Source: a bacterium (GTDB lineage Bacteria; Patescibacteria; Paceibacteria; UBA9973; UBA6065). From it: 64,000 nucleotides of DNA. The notes below the pieces were generated by a model. That model was not told the DNA's origin, searched no databases, and saw only the letters and a list, made by a program, of their open reading frames with translations. This document shows positions 32,779-40,766 of the stretch, in pieces (position 1 is the first letter of the stretch; each line of letters opens with the position of its first letter). Where the stretch lies: contig JAUXUT010000149.1 of NCBI GenBank assembly GCA_030680695.1, positions 310,001-374,000 on the forward strand, written 5' to 3'. The translations under genes and the position numbers were made by a program.

Positions 32779-32860
32779 GTAATGTGCTTAATCTCTAATT
32801 CCTGACTCTTACAATCATTATTATATCAGATTGTATGGAGCCAGACATCAAAGCTCAAGC

Positions 32861-33076
32861 TTATCGGGCGGCCTTTGCCTTCTTGGCCTTTTTCGCGGCC
32901 CTCTTCTCGACGTCGATAACGACGATGCCTTTGTACATACCCGTAAGCGCGCTTGCGCGGTGGCGGAGATGTATTGTGCCCGTCTTGCTGTCGGTCGAGA
33001 GCGCAGGGTTTTTAAGCGCGTGATGAGAGCGCCTGTTTCCCGTATGAGCCCGCGTGTGTCGCATTCGTACTACCAT
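32861..33076 (-). CDS. rpmF: Ribosomal protein bL32, zinc-free form
   Basis: Large-subunit protein, 71 residues. The core 'MRHTRAHTGNRRSHHALKNP', 'GTIHLRHRASALTGMYKG' and 'VVIDV' aligns with bL32. The four zinc cysteines of many bL32 proteins are absent, and the C-terminus carries a lysine/alanine-rich tail. ATG 33076 is chosen because TATAGT (33089-33084) ends seven bases before it. Confidence 0.88.
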   Translation of the reverse strand: MVVRMRHTRAHTGNRRSHHALKNPALSTDSKTGTIHLRHRASALTGMYKGIVVIDVEKRAAKKAKKAKAAR

Positions 33077-33160
33077 GGCGGACACTATAGCAGATTCGGC
33101 ACAAAAGGCAAGAAATGATGTTGCGAGAAGGCGGATCACTATGAACTTTTTCTAAGGGTG

Positions 33161-33194
33161 GCACATTTGATGAAAAATGCATCAAATATTCCAT
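33161..33194. repeat. Palindromic repeat, copy 2
   Basis: ATTTGATG (33165-33172), AAAAATG, CATCAAAT (33180-33187), then ATTCCAT. Differs from the copy at 1192-1226 by two bases over 28 in the core and has a degenerate outer stem. Lies between rpmF and the rnhB stop. Confidence 0.55.
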
Positions 33195-33214
33195 AGTGCA
33201 AAAAACATACACTG

Positions 33215-33844
33215 CTACCCCCTGACAACCACAGCGGTGCCTGTGACCTTAGACAAGAAACTGCGGCGATGTATGGGTGTCAGACCATGTTTGCGAATGG
33301 CGAGGAGGTGCGCCGCGGTTCCATACCCCTTGTGGGCGTCAAAGCCGTATTGTGGATAGACCTTGGCTTGTTCTTCCATATACCGATCGCGCATAACCTT
33401 GGCGAATATAGATGCAGCCGCGATGACCGGAACTTTCTCGTCTCCTTTTATGATTGTTTCCTGCAAAACGAATTTTTTTGGTGCCCGAAGCGACCCGTCA
33501 AGAAATACCTGCGTTATTTGTGGGTCGAGGGCTTCGGCTGCATGTAAGGTGTCGAGACATTCGTGAATTGCGCGTTCGATAGCCCACGGCAGTCCCATAC
33601 TGTCGATTTTATCGGCAGGCACCTCGACATAGGAGAAGTTCATCGTACCCACCGCCTTCATGGCGGACAATTTGTGGAACCACTCCGCGCGCTTCTGTGG
33701 CGAAAGCTTTTTTGAATCCTTGATTCCTTCGAGATGGCCATAATCAAAACCATGTGCCACGACACATGCGCAAAATGCAATCGGACCAGCCAAAGGCCCG
33801 CGCCCAACCTCGTCTATCCCTACGATATGAGTCACATTTATCAC
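33215..33844 (-). CDS. rnhB: Ribonuclease HII
   Basis: Cleaves RNA in RNA-DNA hybrids and excises misincorporated ribonucleotides. 209 residues with 'IVGIDEVGRGPLAGPIAFCA' (catalytic D and E, about 8-27), 'GIKDSKKLSPQKRAEW', 'VFLDGSLRAP' and 'IAAASIFAKVMRDRYM'. GTG 33844 is taken as start: GATAAT (33856-33851) ends six bases before it. Confidence 0.96.
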   Translation of the reverse strand: MINVTHIVGIDEVGRGPLAGPIAFCACVVAHGFDYGHLEGIKDSKKLSPQKRAEWFHKLSAMKAVGTMNFSYVEVPADKIDSMGLPWAIERAIHECLDTLHAAEALDPQITQVFLDGSLRAPKKFVLQETIIKGDEKVPVIAAASIFAKVMRDRYMEEQAKVYPQYGFDAHKGYGTAAHLLAIRKHGLTPIHRRSFLSKVTGTAVVVRG

Positions 33845-33904
33845 AGTTGAATTATCTCATACGTACGACTGATTTAGGCCCAAATATGGCCATTTCCTCG
33901 CCTA

Positions 33905-33933
33905 TTGACTTTTACTACTAAAGGGAGTATAAT
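33905..33933 (+). promoter_or_regulatory. Near-consensus promoter with no gene
   Basis: TTGACT (33905-33910), a 17-base spacer, TATAAT (33928-33933). Divergent from rnhB. The sequence following the -10 (TAGGTATAAG) closely resembles that after the orphan promoter at 56510-56538. Confidence 0.75.
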
Positions 33934-33939
33934 TAGGTA

Positions 33940-33990
33940 TAAGGTTAATACTCTCCCTTTGGTCCACCCGCCACAACGGCGGGCTTTTTT
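33940..33990 (+). ncRNA. Short transcript of about 50 nt, promoter to terminator
   Basis: Starts near 33940 from the promoter at 33905-33933 and ends at a terminator CCCGCC-acaac-GGCGGG (33967-33983) with six U (33985-33990). No coding potential. Either a small RNA or an attenuated leader for dnaE, whose start lies 168 bases further on. Confidence 0.5.
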
Positions 33991-34024
33991 ATGCCAAATA
34001 TTTTGTACAAGGGATTATGAGCGG

Positions 34025-34138
34025 GCACCCCGCACGGATAGCTCCTTCGGGGACTCTCGGAGCGCGATGAGCGCGAGAGGGAGCGCCCGTTCAGCAGAAC
34101 GGGACGCGTGCCCCGAGAGAGCTATCCGTGGGGAGTGC
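34025..34138 (+). promoter_or_regulatory. Large multibranched inverted-repeat element upstream of dnaE
   Basis: Outer arms 34025-34044 and 34119-34138 pair over 20 positions with two mismatches. Inside, 34047-34052 pairs with 34111-34116, 34054-34059 with 34074-34079 (with a further GCGC stem inside), and CCCGTTC-AGCA-GAACGGG forms a hairpin at 34086-34103. The element is GC-rich, non-coding and ends eight bases before the dnaE -10 box. Function unknown. Confidence 0.55.
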
Positions 34139-34157
34139 TTTCCTTTATAATCTCTTT

Positions 34158-37100
34158 ATGTCGCGCTTTATCCATCTCCACACCCACAGCCACTATTCCC
34201 TGCTCAATGCCCTGCCAAAGGTGTCTGACCTTGTGGATGCGGCCAAGGCTGATGGTGCCCCTGCCATCGCTCTTACTGATAATGGTAACTTGTACGGCGC
34301 CATCGAATTTTGGAAAGAGGCCAAAAAAGCTGGCATCAAACCGATTATCGGCGTAGATTTTTATGTCGCCGCCCGTGGCCGCACGGACAAGCAATCTGGT
34401 ATCGACACGCGCCGTACGCGATTGATTTTGCTCGCCAAAACTGAACAAGGTTACAAGAACCTTATCCAACTTGTCACCAAGGCGTACCTTGAAGGTTTTT
34501 ATTACAAGCCGCGCATAGACCGCGAGCTTCTTGAACTGCACAAAGAAGGCATCATCGCTATTGGTTCGGCTTTCAATGGCCCGATTACTCTCGCCCTTCA
34601 AGGAAACGACATCGCCAAGGCGACTGAAATTGCGACGGCCCACAAGACTATATTCGGTGACGATTTCTATCTTGAAATCACCCATCATCCTGACATCGAC
34701 GGGCACGACACATTGATGGCGCGCACCAAGGACGTCGCCAAGAAGGCAGGCGTTCCCCTCGTCGCTGGTGGCAATGTTTATTACATAAATCCAGAAGACA
34801 AGCAGGCCCAGCAGACCTTGATGCTCGTTAACTCGTCTGGCGACGACCGCATCAATGACGACGATATGGCGGACTTCTCGTTCATATCTGATGCAACAGC
34901 GCAGGAATTCTTTCGTGATACGCCTGAAGCCATCGCCAATACGGAAAAAATCGCGAACGACATCACATTTGAAATGACCTTGGGTGTATGGGCCTTTCCG
35001 GAATTTAAGCTCCCACCAGGCGTCACGCCGGCTGATGCTTGGCGCAAAGTTGTGTTTGATGGCTTCGCCTTGCGTAAGGTTGAGAAAACACCCGAAGCCA
35101 TTGCTCGTGTTGAGTACGAGTTGAAAGTCATAAAAGACAAGGGTTATGAGCCGTACTTTCTCATCGTGGCGGACCTTCTCCGATACGCCCGTGAAAACGG
35201 CATTCTTTCCAACATCCGAGGATCAGTTTCTGGTTCTATGGTCACGTATCTTTCTGGTATCACGAACATCGACCCGATGGTTTACGAAATTCCGTTCGAA
35301 CGATTCCTGAACCCTGACCGACCTTCCGCGCCCGACATCGACATGGACTTTGCCGACGACCGCCGAGACGAGGTGATCGAATACACGCGAAAGATGTATG
35401 GCCATGACAAGGTGGCCCAAATCGGGACGTTCGGAACCATGGCTGCCAAGGGATCGGTACGAGACGTCACCCGCGCCCTGGGATATTCGGTAGAAATGGG
35501 TAACAAATTGTCTGCCCTCATCCCGATGGGCTCACAAGGATTCCCTATGACTATCAATCATGCCCTTGAAACTGTTCCCGAATTCGCCGAACTGTACAAG
35601 CAAGATCGCGATGTTCGCCGCATCATAGACCTCGCCAAAAAAATCGAAGGTTGTGCTCGCCAAATGGGAGTCCATGCCGCGGGAATCGTAATCTCACCGA
35701 CCGAGCTCACGAACTTCACCCCGCTTCAATTCGACCCAAAAAGCACTGGGGATGGCACGGGCAAAATCATCACTCAGTACGATATGTATTCGATTGACGA
35801 GAACGGCGCCGGCCTTCTCAAATTCGACTTTCTTGGCTTGAAAAACCTTTCTATTATCGCGGACACGCTCAAGCTCATCGACAAAAACTACGGCGTGAAA
35901 ATCGACCTAGACCTCATGCCGGTCGATGACAAGAAGACTTTCGAAATGCTCGCCCGTGGTGAAACCGCGGATTTGTTCCAGTTGAACGGCGAAGGCATGA
36001 CCAAACATCTGAAAGACCTTAAACCGACAACCATCCACGACATCAACGCGATGGTGGCTTTGTACCGACCGGGCCCGATCCAGTTCATCCCGCAATATAT
36101 TGAACGCAAGCACAATCACGACCTCATCACATATCTCGACCCTGCATTGAAACCGATTTTGGAAAAGACGTATGGAATTCTCGTTTACCAAGACGACCTC
36201 CTCATGATGGCCAACAAGCTCGCTGGATATTCATGGGGCGAGGTGGACAAGTTCCGAAAAGCCGTCGGAAAGAAAATCCCTGAAGAAATGGCGGCCCAAA
36301 AAGAAAAGTTCATCAAGGGATGCATAGAACATTCCAAATGGCCAGAAAAGAAAGCTAAAGAGATTTGGAAATGGATCGAGCCATTCGCAGCGTACGGATT
36401 CAACAAGGCCCATTCAGTGTCATACGGCCGTGTGGCGTATCAAACCGCGTATCTCAAAGCGAACTACACCGTTGAATACATGGCTTCTGTTCTTACACAT
36501 GAATCTGGCGAAGTGGAGAAAGTCGCCGAATCCGTCGCTGAATGTAAACGCATGGGACTTGCTGTCCTGCCTCCATCTGTGAACGAGTCATACGAGATGT
36601 TCACGGCTCTGAAAGGCACACCTGACCGCATCAGATTCGGATTGAGCTCGATCAAAAACTTCGGCGACGGCATTGCAAAAGCCATCATTGACGAACGTGA
36701 AAGTGGCGGAAGGTACAAATCATTGTCGGATTTTCTTACGCGCGTGAAGGACAAGAATCTTAACAAGAAGTCGCTCGAATCGCTCATCAAAGCTGGTGCC
36801 ATGGATGAATTTGCCGACCGCACTGCCATGATTGGCAACATTGACCGCTTGCTCGCATACAGCAAAGAAAAAGCCAAGAACGGCGGCGCGCAGGATTCCC
36901 TGTTCGGAGGCATGGCCGGGGCCGAAGAAATCCGCCTCGAAGCAGTCGCGCCGGTAACCAAGGCAGAACGCTTGCTTTGGGAAAAGGAGCTGCTCGGATT
37001 GTATATTTCTGGCCATCCTTTGGACAGATATCGCGAGGCATTAGAAAAACGCCCGATCAACATCGCCAAGTTGCGAGCCAAAGCCATGGCGGAAGTCGCC

Positions 37101-37367
37101 GCAGGCAAGGAATTGAGCGAGCAAATGTACGTCGTCGGATGCATTATCGAAGATGTGCGCCAGATAATGACCAAGAAAAACGAACCGATGGCATTCATCC
37201 GTGTCGCGGACTTGTCTGGAACAATGGAAACAGTTGCCTTCCCTCGCACATTCGCACGATATAAGAGCATGATTACCCCAGACAAATGCGTGGCGTTGAA
37301 AGCGAAGGTGAGCGAGCGCAACGGCGAGATATCCCTTCTTGCTGAGGATTTTCACGCTCTCTCGTAA
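34158..37367 (+). CDS. dnaE: DNA polymerase III alpha subunit
   Basis: The replicative polymerase, 1069 residues. PHP domain with the intact start 'RFIHLHTHSHYSLLNALPKV'; palm with catalytic aspartates in 'APDIDMDFADDRRDEVIEYT' (about 390-409); fingers, 'KAHSVSYGRVAYQTAYLK', and tandem helix-hairpin-helix ('RIRFGLSSIKNFGDGIAKAI'); C-terminal OB domain ('TMETVAFPRTFARYKSMI'). ATG 34158 is preferred to GTG 34128, which lies inside the inverted repeat: TATAAT (34146-34151) ends six bases before ATG, so the mRNA is probably leaderless. Confidence 0.97.
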   Translation: MSRFIHLHTHSHYSLLNALPKVSDLVDAAKADGAPAIALTDNGNLYGAIEFWKEAKKAGIKPIIGVDFYVAARGRTDKQSGIDTRRTRLILLAKTEQGYKNLIQLVTKAYLEGFYYKPRIDRELLELHKEGIIAIGSAFNGPITLALQGNDIAKATEIATAHKTIFGDDFYLEITHHPDIDGHDTLMARTKDVAKKAGVPLVAGGNVYYINPEDKQAQQTLMLVNSSGDDRINDDDMADFSFISDATAQEFFRDTPEAIANTEKIANDITFEMTLGVWAFPEFKLPPGVTPADAWRKVVFDGFALRKVEKTPEAIARVEYELKVIKDKGYEPYFLIVADLLRYARENGILSNIRGSVSGSMVTYLSGITNIDPMVYEIPFERFLNPDRPSAPDIDMDFADDRRDEVIEYTRKMYGHDKVAQIGTFGTMAAKGSVRDVTRALGYSVEMGNKLSALIPMGSQGFPMTINHALETVPEFAELYKQDRDVRRIIDLAKKIEGCARQMGVHAAGIVISPTELTNFTPLQFDPKSTGDGTGKIITQYDMYSIDENGAGLLKFDFLGLKNLSIIADTLKLIDKNYGVKIDLDLMPVDDKKTFEMLARGETADLFQLNGEGMTKHLKDLKPTTIHDINAMVALYRPGPIQFIPQYIERKHNHDLITYLDPALKPILEKTYGILVYQDDLLMMANKLAGYSWGEVDKFRKAVGKKIPEEMAAQKEKFIKGCIEHSKWPEKKAKEIWKWIEPFAAYGFNKAHSVSYGRVAYQTAYLKANYTVEYMASVLTHESGEVEKVAESVAECKRMGLAVLPPSVNESYEMFTALKGTPDRIRFGLSSIKNFGDGIAKAIIDERESGGRYKSLSDFLTRVKDKNLNKKSLESLIKAGAMDEFADRTAMIGNIDRLLAYSKEKAKNGGAQDSLFGGMAGAEEIRLEAVAPVTKAERLLWEKELLGLYISGHPLDRYREALEKRPINIAKLRAKAMAEVAAGKELSEQMYVVGCIIEDVRQIMTKKNEPMAFIRVADLSGTMETVAFPRTFARYKSMITPDKCVALKAKVSERNGEISLLAEDFHALS

Positions 37368-37396
37368 AAACCGCGGCGTACGCCGCGGTTTTTATT
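37366..37396 (+). terminator. Rho-independent terminator
   Basis: AAAAACCGCGGCG-TA-CGCCGCGGTTTTT, bidirectional, between dnaE and the convergent coiled-coil gene. Confidence 0.88.
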
Positions 37397-37403
37397 TGCG
37401 AAT

Positions 37404-37880
37404 CTAAACGCGAACTGGTTCGCCGATTCCTTCATCGTCTTTGTCGTCGGCACCACCGGACCATTCCGACTCTGCTGATCCTGTGCCACCGACTTGCTTG
37501 AGGAGCCCATCGTCTCGACGCTTGGATGATCGATCCACTTGATCTATACGTCTATGGAGTCTATTGGCTTCGAACCTTATGGTGAAATCCAAACCACCCT
37601 TGACCTTGTTAATTTTATCGTTAAGCATATCGAAATTTTCGTCGACACGATTGTCGATACCGTTCAACCTGCTGTCTATCCCGTCAAACCGTTTATCCAT
37701 TGAATCAAATCTCTTGTCTATCGCATCGAACCGTTTGTCTATCCCGTCAAACCTTTTGTCCATCGAATTAAATCTATCGCCTATCGCTTTGAATCTGTCA
37801 CTGAACTCCCCGAAAGTCTCATTAAGAATCTCCCGCAGTATACTAACCGTAACAACGTCAGTTTCTTTCATCGCCATCAT
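37404..37880 (-). CDS. Heptad-repeat coiled-coil protein, 158 aa
   Basis: Hypothetical. The middle carries six tandem seven-residue units of type RFDxIDK ('DKRFDGIDKRFDAIDKRF' and so on, about 40-85), predicting a trimeric or dimeric coiled coil, followed by a mixed domain and an acidic C-terminus. Such repeats occur in phage tail-fibre-like and membrane-associated proteins. The 7-residue period is also visible at DNA level as a 21-base near-repeat, prone to slippage. Start near 37880, with GATAAT about ten bases upstream; in-frame ATGs at 37877 and 37871 are alternatives. Confidence 0.6.
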   Translation of the reverse strand: MMAMKETDVVTVSILREILNETFGEFSDRFKAIGDRFNSMDKRFDGIDKRFDAIDKRFDSMDKRFDGIDSRLNGIDNRVDENFDMLNDKINKVKGGLDFTIRFEANRLHRRIDQVDRSSKRRDDGLLKQVGGTGSAESEWSGGADDKDDEGIGEPVRV

Positions 37881-37999
37881 ATGAATAAGCATTATCGATT
37901 GATAATCCTATACCGTGTTCTCTGCGCGGCAACGGATAGTGCGCAGGCGTCGCGTTAAAATGTAAGGATATTCTATCATCCGGTAGGTGCGCGCGAAGA

Positions 38000-38028
38000 T
38001 TTACAGGTCGCGGCGCATGTCGTATACT
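38000..38028 (+). promoter_or_regulatory. Promoter of the thrS T-box transcript
   Basis: TTTACA (38000-38005), a 17-base spacer, TATACT (38023-38028). Initiation near 38035 places the first paired element of the riboswitch at the very 5' end. Confidence 0.7.
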
Positions 38029-38037
38029 GGCCATATC

Positions 38038-38210
38038 AGAGATTGCCTGGACCACCGATCCAGGGCGAGCCGAAAGGCTCGGCCGAGCCCAGCTCGCCTA
38101 ATCTGAACAGAAGGTTAAACAGAGAGTTAGAAATCTAGGTGGAACCGCGGCCGCCCGCCCTAGCAAGCACATGACGAAAGTCGTGCGCTCGCTAGGGCGC
38201 TTTAATTTTT
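38038..38210 (+). promoter_or_regulatory. T-box riboswitch (threonine), compact, transcriptional
   Basis: Senses uncharged tRNA-Thr. The T-box sequence AGGTGGAACCGCG is at 38137-38149. The antiterminator is textbook: AGG-UGGAACC-GCG pairs with CGC-CCT at 38156-38161. The competing terminator uses the same bases: CGCCCTAGC (38156-38164) with GCTAGGGCG (38191-38199), then TTTAATTTTT. Stem I is reduced to a hairpin CCTGGA (38046-38051), loop CCACCGA, TCCAGG (38059-38064); the loop contains the Thr codon ACC (38054-38056). A GCGAGC/GCTCGC stem (38065-38097) and a closing AGATT/AATCT helix complete the 5' domain. thrS starts 21 bases after the U-run. Confidence 0.9.
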
Positions 38211-38231
38211 ATCACCATTACAAAAACCGCC

Positions 38232-39971
38232 ATGTCATCACTCGCAGAAAAACGTCACTCGTTCGCCCATCTCCTCGCCGCAGCCGTCGAGAAAATGTAT
38301 CCAGGCACCAAAAACACCATCGGTCCGGCCATCGACAACGGCTTCTATTATGACTTTGAATTCGCTCCGGATGCAAAGCCGTCAGATAAAGATTTCCTAA
38401 AAATTGAGAAAGAGATGCGAAAGCTTCTTCCCCACTGGAAAGGCTTCGAGAAAATGGTCGTCACAGCCGAAGAGGCCCGCGCGCGATTCGCAGGCAATCC
38501 TTACAAACTTGAACTTATCGAGGAAATCGCAAACAAAGGCGAGGAAATAACTCTGTATAAGTCAGGTGATTTTATTGACCTTTGCCGCGGTGGTCATGCA
38601 GAACCAAAAGACATGGACCCAACATCGTTCAAGCTTGACCGCATCGCTGGTGCATATTGGCGCGGCGACGAATCCAAGTCGATGCTCACCCGAATCTATG
38701 GCTTGGCTTTCGAAACAAAATCTGATCTCGACGCATACGAGGCGCAAATCGCGGAAGCCAAGAAACGAGACCACAAAATCCTCGGCCCCGCCCTCGACCT
38801 CTTCACCTTCTCGGACCTCGTAGGCGCCGGACTTCCCCTTTGGACACCGAAGGGCACAATCGTCCGCAACCTCCTCGATCAATTCGTTTGGTCACTACGT
38901 TCAATGCGAGAATACGAGCGCGTCGAAATCCCACACATCACCAAGAAAGATCTGTACATAAAATCCGGCCATTGGGAAAAATATCAAAACGACCTGTTCA
39001 AGATAAAGACCCGCGAAGGTCATGAATTCGCCATGAAGCCGATGAACTGTCCGCACCACACTCAGATATATGACCGCAAACAATGGAGTTACCGTGAATT
39101 ACCACAGCGATATGCGAATACGACCACGTGTTACCGCGACGAGCAGACTGGCGAACTTTCCGGCCTTTCTCGTGTGCGCGCCTTCGCCCAAGACGACGCC
39201 CATGTTTTCTGCCGTATGCAGGATGTGAAGGCTGAATTCCTAAAAATCTGGGATATCGTGCACGAATTTTATCCAGCGTTCGGCCTCGACCTCAAGGTGC
39301 GCTTCTCTCATCGTGATCCATCCACTCCAGACAAATACCTCGGCGACGCGTCGCGATGGGATGTTGCAGAAGGCTTCCTCAAGGAAATCATTGACGAGAA
39401 AAAAGCAGAGTTCATGGACGGCCCTGGCGAAGCAGCATTTTACGGCCCAAAGCTCGACTTCATGGCCAAGGATTCCATCGGACGAGAATGGCAAGTGGCG
39501 ACAATACAACTCGACATGGTCATGCCTGAACGCTTCGGCCTCACTTGTGTAAACGAGAAAGGCGAGAAAGAAGGCATCGTTATGATTCACGCCGCAATCA
39601 TGGGATCAATCGAACGCTTCCTGTCGCTCCTTATCGAACATACTGGTGGCGCCTTCCCTCTCTGGCTCTCGCCAGTGCAGGTCAAAGTCGTGCCTGTGCG
39701 AGAAACGAATGAGGCCGCGGCGAGCGCCGCAGGCAAAGTCCTCGCCGCGGCCGGCCTGCGCGTAGACACAGACCTCGGCCCAGCAGGATTTGGCAAGAAA
39801 GTGCGCGAGGCAAAAGATATGAAGGTGCCATACACCGTCATCATCGGCGACAAAGATATGGAAAAAGGTGTCGTCACCCTAGAGTCTCGCGATAAGGGCA
39901 AGGTTGGCGAGTTCCCAATCGAAGAAGTTGCGGACATGCTCGCAAAAGAATCGGCATCGAAGGCCAGATAG
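38232..39971 (+). CDS. thrS: Threonyl-tRNA synthetase without TGS domain
   Basis: Charges tRNA-Thr. 579 residues. The N-terminal TGS domain is missing and the protein begins with the editing domain: 'RHSFAHLLAAAVEKMYPGTK' and 'DLCRGGHAEPKDMDPTSFKL' hold the HxxxH and CxxxH zinc/editing residues. The class II core contains 'MKPMNCPHHTQIYDRKQWSY' (zinc cysteine in the active site), motif 2 'CYRDEQTGELSGLSRVRAFA' and motif 3 'HAAIMGSIERFLSLLIEH', followed by the anticodon domain. Expression is controlled by the T-box upstream. Confidence 0.97.
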   Translation: MSSLAEKRHSFAHLLAAAVEKMYPGTKNTIGPAIDNGFYYDFEFAPDAKPSDKDFLKIEKEMRKLLPHWKGFEKMVVTAEEARARFAGNPYKLELIEEIANKGEEITLYKSGDFIDLCRGGHAEPKDMDPTSFKLDRIAGAYWRGDESKSMLTRIYGLAFETKSDLDAYEAQIAEAKKRDHKILGPALDLFTFSDLVGAGLPLWTPKGTIVRNLLDQFVWSLRSMREYERVEIPHITKKDLYIKSGHWEKYQNDLFKIKTREGHEFAMKPMNCPHHTQIYDRKQWSYRELPQRYANTTTCYRDEQTGELSGLSRVRAFAQDDAHVFCRMQDVKAEFLKIWDIVHEFYPAFGLDLKVRFSHRDPSTPDKYLGDASRWDVAEGFLKEIIDEKKAEFMDGPGEAAFYGPKLDFMAKDSIGREWQVATIQLDMVMPERFGLTCVNEKGEKEGIVMIHAAIMGSIERFLSLLIEHTGGAFPLWLSPVQVKVVPVRETNEAAASAAGKVLAAAGLRVDTDLGPAGFGKKVREAKDMKVPYTVIIGDKDMEKGVVTLESRDKGKVGEFPIEEVADMLAKESASKAR

Positions 39972-40000
39972 CTCGGCACGCAAGATATAAAGGCGTAATA

Positions 40001-40028
40001 AAAAGCCGGACCACATGGGTCCGGCTTT
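40001..40028. terminator. Rho-independent terminator
   Basis: AAAGCCGGACC-acat-GGGTCCGGCTTT; serves thrS and, with its U-run on the minus strand, the operon ending at 40042. Confidence 0.8.
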
Positions 40029-40041
40029 GCAAAGAAAATCC

Positions 40042-40218
40042 TTAATAGTTCTTTTTGACGAGCCGTTCGACCTTGTCGATTAGCTCCATGTCGGTGAGGT
40101 TCAGGTCCTTGCGGATTTGATCCATCTCCAACAAATTATCTCGAGTGGCTTCCCCTCGGGCCTTGATGGCCGCGAGTTCGCCGTACCTCAAGATAACTTG
40201 GTCATCTTTAGCGCTCAT
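40042..40218 (-). CDS. Small hypothetical protein, 58 aa
   Basis: Minus-strand ATG 40218 to TAA 40042. A GGAGGTGCGAC Shine-Dalgarno stretch precedes the start and the ATGA overlaps the stop of the upstream gene, both strong coding signs. The protein is charged and helical ('MSAKDDQVILRYGELAAIKA ... MELIDKVERLVKKNY'). No family recognised. Second gene of a two-gene operon of orphans, closed by the terminator at 40001-40028. Confidence 0.65.
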   Translation of the reverse strand: MSAKDDQVILRYGELAAIKARGEATRDNLLEMDQIRKDLNLTDMELIDKVERLVKKNY

Positions 40219-40646
40219 GTCGCACCTCCTTCAGACTCACGTCTGATGTATTCGAAGGCGATTGTAAGCGCGAAGCGTCCGAGCGCGGCCCTGTCCTCGC
40301 CGATGAGGTTCCGCCAGCTTCCCTTTTCAGGGTTACCGGAACGGAGCATCATGCGGCACAGGATATTCACGCTTCCAATGAAGCTGTCGTGAATATTGCC
40401 ACGCACATCTTCGATAGCTTGGCGTTCGCCTTGCTCATCGAAGATGCCTGCCGTGGCCGTCACGATCCGCTGGAAGCGGCAGACGGACTCGGCATAACGG
40501 AGCGCATCGTTGACCATGTTTTCAAAAAGCTCTTTCAGGATCGGCGTGTCGCATTGGGCCTCGAGGGCTTTGAGCGGCACAATGATCTTGAACCTCTCTC
40601 CGGACCTGGCCAGATCGGCCTTGTCCTGTGGCTGTAAGTGGTGCAT
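40215..40646 (-). CDS. Hypothetical helical protein, 143 aa
   Basis: No family firmly recognised. All-alpha, soluble, with conserved-looking polar patches ('ELFENMVNDALRYAESVCRF', 'NIHDSFIGSVNILCRMM'). It is driven by a consensus promoter TTGACA-16-TATAAT (40693-40666) with a TGC extended -10, giving a leader of about 13 nt. Overlaps the next small gene by four bases. Confidence 0.6.
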   Translation of the reverse strand: MHHLQPQDKADLARSGERFKIIVPLKALEAQCDTPILKELFENMVNDALRYAESVCRFQRIVTATAGIFDEQGERQAIEDVRGNIHDSFIGSVNILCRMMLRSGNPEKGSWRNLIGEDRAALGRFALTIAFEYIRRESEGGAT

Positions 40647-40665
40647 CAGTAAAGGTATTTATCTA

Positions 40666-40693
40666 ATTATAGCAAATCCACAGCATTTGTCAA
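40666..40693 (-). promoter_or_regulatory. Consensus promoter of the two-orphan operon
   Basis: TTGACA (40693-40688), a 16-base spacer ending TGC, TATAAT (40671-40666). Perfect hexamers. Confidence 0.8.
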
Positions 40694-40711
40694 GTCCTTT
40701 TCAGCACCAAT

Positions 40712-40732
40712 AAAACCGCCCTGTGGGACGGC
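40712..40732 (-). terminator. Terminator of gyrB
   Basis: CCGTCC-CACA-GGGCGG followed by TTTTA on the minus strand, 35 bases past the gyrB stop. Confidence 0.65.
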
Positions 40733-40766
40733 CTTGTTGAGCCATTTTAAACCGTGTTGAGCCGTA

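Noticed and set aside
34128..34157. Upstream GTG start for dnaE
   Set aside because: It would translate the right arm of the inverted repeat; homology and the -10 spacing both point to ATG 34158.
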